A stretch of 64,000 nucleotides of DNA from Arthrobacter sp. CAU 1506 (GCF_005047635.1 NZ_SUKC01000014.1:48303-112302); one strand, 5' to 3'; shown: positions 9,064-17,635, counted from the first letter of the stretch. The notes: generated by a model from the sequence alone, not told the origin. Translations and numbers: made by a program.

Positions 9064-9264
9064 ATGGTAGAGATGACGCGATGGGAACAGGCGCAAGCCA
9101 ACCACAAGGAAGCCGAGCGGCTGCTGCACGCGGCGGAGGATGCGTATGCCCGCGGCAGCGTGCCGGAGAAGCGCGTTGATGAGCTCAAACGACTGCGCGA
9201 CATTACTTTGGAGGACTTGCGCCGCTGCGAGAAGGACCACAAGTCCGGTCTCACTGACAGTTAG
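9064..9264 (+). CDS. Small hypothetical protein, predicted coiled coil
   Basis: A 66-residue reading frame starts at ATG 9064 (MVEMTRWEQAQANHKEAER). It is rich in Glu, Lys, Arg, Ala and Leu with heptad-like spacing, so it is probably an alpha-helical hairpin or coiled coil. It is hydrophilic, without a signal peptide or membrane segment. An upstream in-frame ATG at 9010 would add a segment overlapping the gap terminator and is unlikely. No family was recognised. It sits alone between gap and the convergent def gene. Codon use is like that of real genes in this genome (strong third-position G/C), which is the main support. Confidence 0.6.
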   Translation: MVEMTRWEQAQANHKEAERLLHAAEDAYARGSVPEKRVDELKRLRDITLEDLRRCEKDHKSGLTDS

Positions 9265-9332
9265 CGGTCCCGGCTGCTACCGCTCATTGGCGGTGCCGTG
9301 GCGCTGGTAGCAGGCCGGCTGGCAGTTCAGGG

Positions 9333-9905
9333 TCAGTGGCCGAACGGGTCCGGGTCGACGCCCGGCAGCCAGGTGTTGCCGGGGATGCCCCAGCCTTCTT
9401 TCCTGATGTTTTTGCGGGCGCGTTTGCTCCACCGGTCGTTGAGCCGGTCAATGTACAGCTTGCCGTCCAGATGGTCGTATTCGTGCTGCATCACGCGGGC
9501 GAACCAACCCGTTGCCTCGAAGTCCACCGGGGTGCCGTCCGCATCAAAACCGCGGACTCGGGCCCACTCTGCCCGTTTCAGCGGGTAGCTGTGACCGGGC
9601 ACGGACAAGCAGCCTTCGGTTTCTTCGTCAGGGTCCGGCTCCGCGCCGGAGACCTTGCCCAGAACCAGCGTCGGGTTGACCAGCACTCCGCGGGGCGGGA
9701 CATCGTCGTCGTTGGCAAACTCATAGGTGAAGATGCGCAGGCCAACGCCTACTTGGGGAGCAGCAAGGCCGACTCCGTTTGCTTCGTCCATTGTCTCGAA
9801 CATGTCCGCTATCAAGGCCCGGAGTTCGTCGTCGAACGCCTCCACCTCTACGGCACGGCGGTGCAGCACCGGTTCTCCGGTGACGGTGACTGGGCGGACA
9901 GTCAT
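9333..9905 (-). CDS. def: Peptide deformylase
   Basis: This enzyme removes the formyl group from the N-terminal methionine of new proteins, using a bound metal ion. All three family motifs are present in the 190 residues: GVGLAAPQVGVG (motif 1), EGCLSVPG (motif 2, metal-binding Cys) and QHEYDHLDG (motif 3, the two metal-binding His and catalytic Glu). The length and C-terminal extension (IPGNTWLPGVDPDPFGH) are usual for actinobacterial deformylases. The ATG is preceded by AAGGAG at four bases. It is transcribed away from orn, with tRNA-His upstream on the same strand and a hairpin between them. Confidence 0.97.
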   Translation of the reverse strand: MTVRPVTVTGEPVLHRRAVEVEAFDDELRALIADMFETMDEANGVGLAAPQVGVGLRIFTYEFANDDDVPPRGVLVNPTLVLGKVSGAEPDPDEETEGCLSVPGHSYPLKRAEWARVRGFDADGTPVDFEATGWFARVMQHEYDHLDGKLYIDRLNDRWSKRARKNIRKEGWGIPGNTWLPGVDPDPFGH

Positions 9906-9991
9906 TCTTCTCCTTCGTTGAGGATGGCTTCAGTGGGTGTTGCCACCGCCACGTCAACCGAGGCTATGGAACGATACCGCTACATATGCGA

Positions 9992-10020
9992 AGAGCCGTC
10001 CCGACGTGCGGGACGGCTCT
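9992..10020 (-). terminator. Terminator hairpin downstream of tRNA-His
   Basis: Perfect 11-base arms AGAGCCGTCCC and GGGACGGCTCT have a seven-base loop. It lies 28 bases after the 3' end of the tRNA on the reverse strand and before def, so it probably ends the tRNA transcript. Confidence 0.65.
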
Positions 10021-10047
10021 GCTTGCCGGCTGCTGCCGGACCTTCGG

Positions 10048-10121
10048 GGTGAGTAACGGGGATTGAACCCGCGACCTCCTGGACCACAACCAGGCGCTCT
10101 GCCAGCTGAGCTATACCCACC
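10048..10121 (-). tRNA. tRNA-His (anticodon GUG)
   Basis: The reverse strand folds into a complete cloverleaf. The acceptor arm GTGGGTA pairs with TACTCAC, the D-arm has GCTC/GAGC, the anticodon loop reads TTGTGGT, and the T-arm is CGGGG with loop TTCAATC. The extra 5' G opposite C73, unique to tRNA-His, is present. CCA is not encoded. Confidence 0.95.
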
Positions 10122-10271
10122 ATGTGCCCTCTTGTTCCTCCCGACGGGCCCCGCTCAAGCGGTTCCTGCCGGTCTCCAACCAGTAAGGCAACGCAGACCA
10201 GTTTACATGCTTTTCATCTGGCTTTTGCCACTTTAGACCATTCCCGGCGGGAAAGTGGCGTACCTAACAAT

Positions 10272-10886
10272 CTAGGACGTCGGAGTGGCATTGATGCCGG
10301 CTGCGATCTTCTTGGCAGTAGCGGAATCCGGGCCGGGGGAGGGGACGAAGACTGCTTCGCGGTAGTACCGAAGTTCGTTGATGGAGTCCTTGATGTCTCC
10401 CAAGGCACGGTGGCCGCCGCTCTTGGCAGGGGACTGGAAATAGGCGCGGGTGAACCAGCGGCGGGACAGCTCCTTGATGGTGGAGACGTCGATGATGCGG
10501 TAATGCAAATGGTCGACGACGCGCGGCATATCCCGGGCCAAAAACGTCCGGTCCGTGCCCACGGAGTTGCCCGCAAGCTGTGCCTTGCGCGGTTCCGGGA
10601 CCCACTTCGTGATGTAGTCCATCACTTTGTCTTCGGCTTCAGCCATGGTCATGCCGTGCGGGAGTTCGTCCAGCAGCTTGGATGTGGTGTGCATGGTTCG
10701 GACGAAGTCATTCATCTGGGCCAAGGCCTCGGCGCTGGGCTTGATGACAACATCGACTCCCTCACCCAGGATGGTGAGTTCCGAGTCGGTGACCAGGACG
10801 GCAACCTCGATCAGCGCATCCGCCTCGAGGTCCAGCCCGGTCATTTCGCAGTCGATCCAGACAATGTGTTCGTTAGAGATTGGCAC
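10272..10886 (-). CDS. orn: Oligoribonuclease
   Basis: This DEDDh-family 3'-5' exoribonuclease degrades two- to five-nucleotide RNAs (and pGpG), the last step of mRNA decay. In the 204 residues, WIDCEMTGLD gives exonuclease motif I (Asp-Glu). The block NSVGTDRTFLARDMP is motif II, and HRALGDIKDSINELRYY carries the catalytic His and Asp of motif III. The length is slightly above the usual 180-200 because of a short tail. The start is GTG; a TACATT hexamer ends six bases before it, so a leaderless transcript is possible. The divergent neighbour is the MptB-like gene. Confidence 0.96.
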   Translation of the reverse strand: MPISNEHIVWIDCEMTGLDLEADALIEVAVLVTDSELTILGEGVDVVIKPSAEALAQMNDFVRTMHTTSKLLDELPHGMTMAEAEDKVMDYITKWVPEPRKAQLAGNSVGTDRTFLARDMPRVVDHLHYRIIDVSTIKELSRRWFTRAYFQSPAKSGGHRALGDIKDSINELRYYREAVFVPSPGPDSATAKKIAAGINATPTS

Positions 10887-10970
10887 CTGTCAAATGTATC
10901 GCGTCCTGGTCTTGCCCCGCGGGTCCGTTCTCAGGGGGCGGGCCGATGCCCGGTGCTAACATGCAGAAAG

Positions 10971-10998
10971 CAGCATCAGCCGCCGCCTGCTGATGCTG
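10971..10998. promoter_or_regulatory. Inverted repeat in the orn/mptB-like divergent region
   Basis: The nine-base arms CAGCATCAG (10971-10979) and CTGATGCTG (10990-10998) are exact complements, 24 bases before the start at 11022. A -10-like TAACAT lies just upstream (about 10956). It could be an operator or a 5'-leader hairpin. Confidence 0.35.
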
Positions 10999-11021
10999 TG
11001 TCCGCCTGACCGTTCTGAGGC

Positions 11022-12629
11022 GTGCGGACCACCGCCGAGACGATGACCGCACCGGACCAGGTGTACCGACCCCGGAGTGATTGGACCGCCGAGACGATGA
11101 CCGCGCAAAGACCTACGGCTGAGCCCTCTGTACCCGGGGGCAGAAGCGACGTTAGGGAGCGGTCCAGCCTGAGCATCGTCGAGGGCACTGTTGGTTCGTT
11201 CATGATGTTCTTCGGTTCTCTGGGCGTTGGCTGGCTCGCCTCGGTGTCCGAACTACGCCGCTGGCCGTTGCTGATCTTCCTCCGTGTGGAACTGGTAGGG
11301 GTCATTCTCTCGGTGATCCTGCTCGCTTTGGGCGGCATGATTTTGGTTCGCGCGTGGCTGCGTCTGGGCCAACAATTCACGGTTTGGGGTGCCGAGGCGC
11401 GCCGCGCCACGTTGACGGCGATCGTCGCTTGGGGAGCGCCATTGGCGCTGAGCATCCCGCTGTTCAGCCGCGATGTGTACGCCTATATTGCGCAGGGCAA
11501 AGTCATGGTCAACAACCTGAATCCGTACGTGGACGGGTATGACCAGCTGCAGAATTACCTGCAGACCGGCGCCGACGATCTCTGGGCGCGGAGCCCAACG
11601 CCCTACGGCCCCATATTCCTTTGGATGGAAGAGTTCATCGTCTGGCTCAGCGGCGGGCACCCGGAATACTCCATCGTGATGTTCCGGATCCTCGCGATTT
11701 TAGGCGCCGCCATGTGCGTCTACTACGGCCCGAAACTCGCGGAGCTGCACGGGATCAATCCAAACCGCGCGCTCTGGCTGGCCTGTGCTAACCCGCTGTT
11801 CCTGACCACGTTTATTGCCAGCATTCACAACGATGCGTTGATGCTCGGACTCGCCCTGGCAGGTCTGTACTACGCAGCCACCCGCCGGGCGCTACTGGGC
11901 ATCCTGCTGGTGACACTCTCCATAGGCATCAAGCCGATCACGCTGATCTTCCTGCCGTTTGTCGGGCTGTTGTGGGCGGGCAAGGGTGCCAGTTGGCCGC
12001 GGAAGTTCGGCTATTGGACCATGACCGCGGCCCTATCCTTCGGGCTGCTCGCAGTGCTCGGTGCGATCAACGGACTTGGCTTCGGCTGGATCGGAGCACT
12101 CAGCCAGCAGGGCGCCGGTCTGATGATCTGGTACGCACCGGTTGGACTGCTGGGCATCTTGCTGGGGCTGGTGGCCGGGGGACTGGGGTTCGACGGCGCT
12201 GCGGTGCAGTCGGCGGTTTACACGGCCGGAAAAGTGGTGGCGGTGCTCATAGTGCTCTACACCATGTTCCGAGGCGGCTACGACCGGATTGTCCGGCGGC
12301 TGGCGCTGGCACTGGCCGCAGTGGTGCTGCTGGGCCCGATGATTCAGCCGTGGTACATCGTCTGGCTGCTACCGCTCTTCGCCGCCACCGGGATCCGGAA
12401 TGACTGGCAGGTCCGCACCGTCTATGCGGTGACCTCGTTCCTCATGATTTACGCGATCACGGACCAGCTGGATATCTTCCCGTACATCGAGTTCAACCTG
12501 GACATGGCCCGGCTCCTAGCCTGCATCGTGGCGGTCGCCTTCGCCCTGTACCTGGTGTTCGTGGACCCGAAAACCCGCAAACTCTTCCGCAAGAAATACG
12601 CCGATGCAGACGACCAGCGCCTCTTCTGA
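11022..12629 (+). CDS. mptB: MptB-like polyprenol-phosphomannose alpha-1,6-mannosyltransferase
   Basis: This 535-residue polytopic membrane protein has about 12 hydrophobic segments. The block IPLFSRDVYAYIAQG, followed by NPYVDGYDQL and WARSPTPYGPIFL, matches the MptB/GT-C family. That family uses polyprenyl-phosphate-mannose on the outer membrane face to extend mannan chains (lipomannan in mycobacteria and corynebacteria). The Asp of SRDVY is the likely GT-C catalytic residue. The GTG at 11022 follows TGAGGC; ATGs at 11043 and 11097 are alternatives. A 20-base segment containing the 11043 ATG is repeated 55 bases on at the second ATG, giving ETMTA twice in the protein. It is the only clear mannan-type gene here and its polymer is not known. 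Confidence 0.82.
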   Translation: MRTTAETMTAPDQVYRPRSDWTAETMTAQRPTAEPSVPGGRSDVRERSSLSIVEGTVGSFMMFFGSLGVGWLASVSELRRWPLLIFLRVELVGVILSVILLALGGMILVRAWLRLGQQFTVWGAEARRATLTAIVAWGAPLALSIPLFSRDVYAYIAQGKVMVNNLNPYVDGYDQLQNYLQTGADDLWARSPTPYGPIFLWMEEFIVWLSGGHPEYSIVMFRILAILGAAMCVYYGPKLAELHGINPNRALWLACANPLFLTTFIASIHNDALMLGLALAGLYYAATRRALLGILLVTLSIGIKPITLIFLPFVGLLWAGKGASWPRKFGYWTMTAALSFGLLAVLGAINGLGFGWIGALSQQGAGLMIWYAPVGLLGILLGLVAGGLGFDGAAVQSAVYTAGKVVAVLIVLYTMFRGGYDRIVRRLALALAAVVLLGPMIQPWYIVWLLPLFAATGIRNDWQVRTVYAVTSFLMIYAITDQLDIFPYIEFNLDMARLLACIVAVAFALYLVFVDPKTRKLFRKKYADADDQRLF

Positions 12630-12674
12630 GGCCCTGATCTGCGTCCGGCACCTACTTAGGAGACCGTAGGCCCC

Positions 12675-13106
12675 ATGACCAACGACGCCGAACACATCAT
12701 CGCCGCAGACTTTGACGTCACCGACTGGGTTCCCGAGCCGTACGAAGTCGAAGGAACCAACTCGGATCTCAGTCGCGTCCTCGTGACCAAGGTTTTTGAC
12801 GGGTTAATCACAGGAACCAGCCGCGCCGAGTTGCTCATGGCCGGGAACGCGACCGGCGCCGGCTACGTAGCGTCCGAGGTCTTCACCGGATCTGTGGACG
12901 GCCGTGAAGGCACCATGGTGATCCAACACTGGGGCCTTGCCGAGGGCGAAGCCGCGGCAAGCGACGGCCACATCATTCCTGGTTCCGGCACGGGCGCCCT
13001 TGAAGGAATTGTGGGGAAAGCCATCTATGTCCAAGACGCAGCAGGGCAGCACAGCCTTGAACTGCGGGTGTTCTTCCGCGAGGACGAGTCCGCAGTTCGG
13101 AGTTGA
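12675..13106 (+). CDS. DUF3224 domain protein
   Basis: This 143-residue soluble protein shows the DUF3224 layout: an early DFDVTDWVPEPY strand, then TKVFDGLITGTSRAELL, and a GTMVIQHWGLAEG block near residue 80. The family forms a small beta-barrel related to allene-oxide-cyclase-like folds; its function is unknown. No signal peptide or membrane segment is seen. It follows the MptB-like gene by 45 bases, with GGAGACCG close to the ATG, so the two may share a transcript. It precedes the exporter operon by 85 bases. There is no evident link to glycan synthesis beyond position. Confidence 0.8.
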   Translation: MTNDAEHIIAADFDVTDWVPEPYEVEGTNSDLSRVLVTKVFDGLITGTSRAELLMAGNATGAGYVASEVFTGSVDGREGTMVIQHWGLAEGEAAASDGHIIPGSGTGALEGIVGKAIYVQDAAGQHSLELRVFFREDESAVRS

Positions 13107-13191
13107 ATCAACTAAACTCGGTAGGTGCACCGCCGGTCCCTCTGGGATGGCGACGCTGCCATCCAAGCGTGAGTAAGGGAAACTACCTGGC

Positions 13192-14040
13192 ATGAGCCTT
13201 GCCGAATATGCGAGCGAGAACCGCCTCCACCGAGTCGGCGCCCGGCCCTCGCTGTTCCGATACTTATCGGAAGCATGGGCCCGTCGCGACTTTGCCGTCG
13301 CCATGGCGCGGGGGAAGATCGAGGCGTCCAACCAGCGCAACCGGCTCGGCATGCTCTGGATCTTCATCAAGCCCACGTTGAATGCGCTGATGTACGGGGC
13401 GATCTTCGGCATCCTGCAAGGCGCTAACCGTCCGGAAAACTTCCCGATGTACGTGGTGATCGGTGTTTTTCTCTTCGAGTTCTTTGCCAACTCGATGAAT
13501 AACGGCGCCAAGTCCATCACCGGAAACGGCGCCTTGGTGCAGTCGCTGGCCTTCCCTCGCATCACATTGCCCGTGTCGACGGTGATCCAGCAGTTGATGA
13601 CACTTGTGCCAATGCTCGCAGTGATGTTTATCTACATCCTGATCTTGGGCGCGCCGATCAGTGCCGAATGGCTGCTGATCATTCCGTTGGTGGCGATCTT
13701 CACCGTCTTCAACCTGGGCGTAGCGCTCATTACCGCCAGAATGACTGTCCATGTTAGAGACTTGACCCAATTGCTCCCACTCGTCACGCGGATCTTGTTT
13801 TACACGTCGGGCGTCCTGTTTGCGATCGACCGCATCCTAAGATCACACCCGTGGGCGGTCACACTTTTCGACTTCCATCCGCTGCATGAAATCCTCTCAA
13901 TTGCCCGAGGAATCCTGATGCCGGGGACGGACTACGATCCGATGTACTGGCTCTACTTTTCCATTTGGTCCGTGGCGGTCTTTGTAGCCGGTGTCTTGTT
14001 CTTTTGGGTAGCGGAGGAGCGGTATGGCCGAGTCGACTAA
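13192..14040 (+). CDS. ABC-2 transporter permease, teichoic acid/O-antigen exporter (TagG/Wzm type)
   Basis: This 282-residue integral membrane protein has six predicted transmembrane helices. The N-terminal SLFRYLSEAWARRDFAVAMARGKI is typical of polysaccharide-exporting ABC-2 permeases, as is RNRLGMLWIFIKPTLNALMYG near residue 47. It should form a dimer that moves lipid-linked glycopolymer across the membrane. Its gene overlaps the ATPase gene by 17 bases, showing a coupled pair. It opens an operon that continues through glycosyltransferases and nucleotide-sugar-alcohol genes, so the polymer made by those genes is the likely cargo. Confidence 0.92.
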   Translation: MSLAEYASENRLHRVGARPSLFRYLSEAWARRDFAVAMARGKIEASNQRNRLGMLWIFIKPTLNALMYGAIFGILQGANRPENFPMYVVIGVFLFEFFANSMNNGAKSITGNGALVQSLAFPRITLPVSTVIQQLMTLVPMLAVMFIYILILGAPISAEWLLIIPLVAIFTVFNLGVALITARMTVHVRDLTQLLPLVTRILFYTSGVLFAIDRILRSHPWAVTLFDFHPLHEILSIARGILMPGTDYDPMYWLYFSIWSVAVFVAGVLFFWVAEERYGRVD

Positions 14041-14815
14041 GACAGGGGAAGAGTTGATCGGCACAGAGGCGGCAGCCGACAGGCGAAAACCCGTGGTTGT
14101 TGTAGACGACCTCCACGTGAAGTACTACGTTCACGCGGGTGGCAAGAAGGTCAAAGAGACTGGACGCTCACTCCTGCAGCGGGGCGCTGGCAGGGTGCGT
14201 ACGGTCCATGCGCTCAGGGGCGTCTCGTTCACGGCCTATGAGAATGAGTCCATCGGCGTCATCGGCGCCAACGGTTCCGGCAAATCCACCCTGATGCGTA
14301 CCCTGGTGGGCCTCACTCCGCCTGCGCAGGGCGCCGTTTATGCGTCGTCTAGACCCAATCTTTTGGGCGTGGGGGCGGCCTTGATCCCTGACCTTTCGGG
14401 AGAAAAGAACATCCAGTTGGGCGGTTTGGCTCTGGGGTATTCCAAGCAGGAGATCAGCAAACTCCGCGACGATATCGTGGAGTTCGCGGAGCTCGAAGAC
14501 TTCATTGACCTGCCCATGCGCACCTACTCGTCGGGCATGCAGGCTCGCTTGAAGTTCGCTATTGCAGCCTCGAAGCAGCACGAGATCCTGATCGTCGACG
14601 AAGCCCTCGCTGTGGGGGATCAGCGTTTCCGTGAACGCAGCGAAGCGCGGATCCGCGAGATCCGCGAGAACGCCGGCACCGTGTTTCTGGTCTCACATTC
14701 CATGAAATCCATTCTGGACACCTGCAGCCGGGTCATCTGGATCAACAAGGGCGTCCTGGAGATGGACGGCGATCCCAAGGAAGTCGTGGCCGCCTACCGG
14801 GAGTCCAGGAAATAG
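14024..14815 (+). CDS. ABC transporter ATPase, teichoic acid/O-antigen exporter (TagH/Wzt type)
   Basis: This nucleotide-binding subunit partners the permease that overlaps its start. In the 263 residues, Walker A is GANGSGKST (around residue 83), the ABC signature is YSSGMQARL, and Walker B is ILIVDEALAVGD with the exporter-type EALAVGD ending. The switch His is in VSHSM. The N-terminal 60 residues resemble other TagH/Wzt proteins. It lacks the C-terminal carbohydrate-binding domain of long Wzt proteins, so substrate choice is not made by such a domain. The stop codon overlaps the GTG of the next glycosyltransferase by one base. Confidence 0.94.
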   Translation: MAESTKTGEELIGTEAAADRRKPVVVVDDLHVKYYVHAGGKKVKETGRSLLQRGAGRVRTVHALRGVSFTAYENESIGVIGANGSGKSTLMRTLVGLTPPAQGAVYASSRPNLLGVGAALIPDLSGEKNIQLGGLALGYSKQEISKLRDDIVEFAELEDFIDLPMRTYSSGMQARLKFAIAASKQHEILIVDEALAVGDQRFRERSEARIREIRENAGTVFLVSHSMKSILDTCSRVIWINKGVLEMDGDPKEVVAAYRESRK

Positions 14816-15888
14816 TGGCTTCTGCATCCGCCTTGCCTCCGTTGGAGGAGCGTCCTGGCGTTTCCTACATCATGCCGGTCCTCAACGAGGCTGCGCATAT
14901 CCAGGACGCCGTCCAGAGCATCCTGGGACAGGAATACGACGGGCCCAAAGAAGTGGTACTCGCGCTCGGCCCTTCAACGGATGGCACCAACCGGATCGTT
15001 GCCGATCTCCAGGCTCAGGAGCCGCGGCTGCGCAGCGTCGCCAGCCCTACCGGCCGGACGCCGGCCGGCCTCAACCTTGCTCTTCAAGCCTCCAAGAACC
15101 CAGTCATTGTCCGGGTGGATGCGCACACTGAACTGGAACCGCACTACACCTCCCGAGCCGTGGAAACCCTCCGCCGCACCGGTGCAGCAGATGTCGGCGG
15201 GCTCATGGATGCCCAAGGGAAAACCGCATTCCAGCGGGCGGTGGCCGCCGCGTACGTGTCCCCGCTGGGACTAGGGGGTGCCGCCTACCATAGCGGTGCG
15301 CCCGAGGGCCCAGCCGAGTCCGCCTATCTGGGGGTCTTCAGACGCGAAGTCTTCGACGAAGTGGGACTTTTTGAGGAGACCCTGTGGCGCGGACAGGACT
15401 GGGACATGTGCCTGCGGCTGCGGCAGGCCGGCTTCGACGTCTGGTTCGACCCAGAGCTGAAGGTCACTTATTGGCCGCGGGCCAACTTCGGCAAGCTCGT
15501 CCGGCAGTTCTATGCGGCCGGGATCTGGCGTGCAGAACTTGCCCGACGGCATCGGGAAGGAAAGTCCCTACGGCACTTCATGCCCCCGCTGTTGGTGGCG
15601 GGCTTGGCGGCCGGCGCTTCAGGCGCTGTGCTCGCGGCCACGGGTGCCACCCGTCACTCTCCTGCCTGGTTGAAGTACCCGACGGCTGCCGCCGGCTTGC
15701 TTCCCGCCCTCTACGCTGCGGGTATCGCCTACGCGTCCGCCACCATGTCGGGCCAACTAGGCAAGCCGGAACGCCTTCGCTTGCTGGCGGTGCTGCCTGG
15801 CATCCATGTCAGCTGGGGCTTGGGCTACCTTCGCGGCCGGCTCTTCGGCGCCGCTGGCACTGTCGACACCAGCCGGAGGAAGTCGTGA
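14815..15888 (+). CDS. Glycosyltransferase family 2, ExoA-like, with C-terminal membrane segments
   Basis: This 357-residue protein has a GT-A domain in the first 230 residues. It begins SYIMPVLNEAAHIQDAV, with the metal-binding motif in RVDAHTELE and the acceptor-site block RGQDWDMCLRLRQAG. Three or four hydrophobic segments follow (residues 255-335), as in the ExoA-type enzymes of succinoglycan synthesis. It probably adds a sugar to a lipid-linked intermediate at the inner membrane face. The GTG start overlaps the preceding ATPase gene's stop, and its own stop overlaps the next gene by four bases (GTGA), so translation is likely coupled. The sugar donor is not predictable. Confidence 0.88.
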   Translation: MASASALPPLEERPGVSYIMPVLNEAAHIQDAVQSILGQEYDGPKEVVLALGPSTDGTNRIVADLQAQEPRLRSVASPTGRTPAGLNLALQASKNPVIVRVDAHTELEPHYTSRAVETLRRTGAADVGGLMDAQGKTAFQRAVAAAYVSPLGLGGAAYHSGAPEGPAESAYLGVFRREVFDEVGLFEETLWRGQDWDMCLRLRQAGFDVWFDPELKVTYWPRANFGKLVRQFYAAGIWRAELARRHREGKSLRHFMPPLLVAGLAAGASGAVLAATGATRHSPAWLKYPTAAAGLLPALYAAGIAYASATMSGQLGKPERLRLLAVLPGIHVSWGLGYLRGRLFGAAGTVDTSRRKS

Positions 15889-16709
15889 CCGGCACCACCC
15901 GCCCGGCTCATCCCACGCTTGAGCAGTTGCGCGCCGTCGCCCAGCCGCCGGAGGTGCGCAGCCGAAAGAATGCCGAGCACTGGACCGCCGAGCTGTACCT
16001 GCGGCACATCTCTATCTACCTAACCAGCGCGCTGGTGCGTACCCCCATCAGCGCCAACGGCGTCACCGGGCTGATGATCCTGTCCGGCTGGGCGATCTCG
16101 GCCTGCCTGCTCATCCCAGGCATCTGGGGTCCGCTGCTGGCGGTGTTCTTCTCGCAGCTTCAGTTGTACTTCGACTGCAGTGATGGGGAAGTGGCGCGCT
16201 GGCGTGGCACTCAGAGCCCGAAGGGCATCTTCCTGGACAAGATCGGCCATTACACCACCGAAGGATTGATACCCCTCGCGCTGGGACTGCGTTGCCTTGG
16301 GGACCTTGGCCTGCTTGGCAGTGATCCGGGACAGGCGTATTTCCTTCTCTTCCTTGGCGCAGTGCTGGCGTTCCTGATCGTGCTGAACAAGGCGCAGAAC
16401 GAGATGGTCCACGCTTCCCGGGCGCTGGCCGGTCTGGATAAGCTGCCGGACACCGCCGCGGCGAAGGCAGTTCCGTCAGCGACTCTGGTCGGACGGTTAC
16501 GCCGGTTGGCCCGGTTCCTGCCCTTCCACCGGGTGCTGCATTCGGTGGAAATGAGCCTGATGATCTTGGCAGCCTCAGTGGTTTCGTTGGTTGCAGGCGT
16601 TCCGGTGTTGGGGGAGCGCTGGCTGCTTTACGTGATGGTGCCAGCCGTGCTGCTGGTCAACATCGGCCACTTCGTGGCTATTATGGCGTCACCGAGGCTG
16701 AAGAAGTGA
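15885..16709 (+). CDS. CDP-alcohol phosphatidyltransferase family protein (variant active site)
   Basis: This 274-residue membrane protein carries the CDP-alcohol phosphotransferase signature at residues 97-122: D97-x2-D100-G-x2-A-R-x8-G114-x3-D118-x3-H122. The usual motif ends in Asp; here it is His. Family members swap CMP of a CDP-linked donor for a second alcohol within the membrane. A GTG at 15885, four to six bases after GGAGGA, gives a four-base overlap with the previous gene; a larger upstream open frame is out of phase with that gene and was not used. Lying between two glycosyltransferases and near CDP-glycerol and CDP-ribitol makers, it may transfer a polyol-phosphate or phospholipid group during glycopolymer assembly. 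The substrate is unknown. Confidence 0.88.
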   Translation: MTGTTRPAHPTLEQLRAVAQPPEVRSRKNAEHWTAELYLRHISIYLTSALVRTPISANGVTGLMILSGWAISACLLIPGIWGPLLAVFFSQLQLYFDCSDGEVARWRGTQSPKGIFLDKIGHYTTEGLIPLALGLRCLGDLGLLGSDPGQAYFLLFLGAVLAFLIVLNKAQNEMVHASRALAGLDKLPDTAAAKAVPSATLVGRLRRLARFLPFHRVLHSVEMSLMILAASVVSLVAGVPVLGERWLLYVMVPAVLLVNIGHFVAIMASPRLKK

Positions 16710-17635
16710 GCGCTACAGTGCCGGAGAAACGTTCAACAGCGCCCCGAGACTCCACTGTGGCGCCAACCTTCGGTGTTGTCATCTTGACCCAAGGCACGCG
16801 GCCGGATGATCTGCAGCGCGGCTTTGCCTCACTTCAATCCCAGCGTGGCGTCAGCCTTGACGTGGTCGTGGTCGGTAACGGTTGGATGCCCGAAGGGCTG
16901 CCCCCAGCCTTCAAGACCCTGCACCTAGAGGAGAACCTGGGGATCCCGGCAGGTCGCAATGCCGGCGTTCCGCACGTCTCGGGGGACTTCCTCTTCTTCC
17001 TCGACGACGATGCGTGGCTGCCGGATGAGGACTTCCTTCTCTCATGCGCACAACTGTTCCGGGACCGGACAGACATCGGCATGATCCAGCCCCGGATCGA
17101 AGATCCGGCGGACCCTGACGCGCCGCAGCGGTGGATCCCGCGGCTGCGGAAGGGTAGCGCCCACGCGTCCAGCAACGTGTTTTCCGTCGTCGAGATGGCC
17201 ATCGCCATGCGCCGCGACGTGTTTGATCGCACCGGCGGCTGGCCCTCTACCTTCTGGTACGCCCACGAAGGAATTGAATTCGCCTGGCGGGTCTGGGACA
17301 CCGGATTCCGCACCTGGTACGCCGGGGATTTGCGCGCAGGACACCCGGTGATTGATCCCCGCCGGCACGAGGAATTTTTCCGACTCAACGCCCGCAATAG
17401 GGTCTGGCTGGCCCGGCGCAACCTGCGTTGGCCCTTCAGTTGGGCGTACGTCGGGTCCTGGACGCTCGTCCAGGTCCTGCGATCCCGGAAAGAATTGGGC
17501 CAGCTCAAACCGTGGTTCGCCGGTTGGCGAGCCGGCTGGCAGCAGGACCCGTGGGGGCCAGGGGAGAACAGGCGAAAGCTTAAGTGGTCTACCATCATCC
17601 GGATGGGTGCTTCGGGCCGCTGGCCGGTGATCTAG
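16706..17635 (+). CDS. Glycosyltransferase family 2 (rhamnosyltransferase-like)
   Basis: This 309-residue cytoplasmic GT-A enzyme begins VVILTQGTRPDDLQRGFASL. It has LGIPAGRNAGVPHVSGDFLF followed by the metal-binding LDDDAWL near residue 98, and a later HEGIEFAWRVWDTGF block for the acceptor side. This pattern is common in rhamnosyl- and galactosyltransferases of cell-wall polymers (GlfT/WbbL-like). No membrane segments are present. The GTG start overlaps the CDP-alcohol transferase stop by four bases. It is part of the exporter-led operon; the next gene, tagD, starts 86 bases later. Confidence 0.88.
   Translation: MSATVPEKRSTAPRDSTVAPTFGVVILTQGTRPDDLQRGFASLQSQRGVSLDVVVVGNGWMPEGLPPAFKTLHLEENLGIPAGRNAGVPHVSGDFLFFLDDDAWLPDEDFLLSCAQLFRDRTDIGMIQPRIEDPADPDAPQRWIPRLRKGSAHASSNVFSVVEMAIAMRRDVFDRTGGWPSTFWYAHEGIEFAWRVWDTGFRTWYAGDLRAGHPVIDPRRHEEFFRLNARNRVWLARRNLRWPFSWAYVGSWTLVQVLRSRKELGQLKPWFAGWRAGWQQDPWGPGENRRKLKWSTIIRMGASGRWPVI

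Noticed and set aside
15384..15884. Upstream extension of the CDP-alcohol transferase frame
   Set aside because: Overlaps the glycosyltransferase gene out of phase; the GTG at 15885 with GGAGGA and a four-base overlap is the better start.
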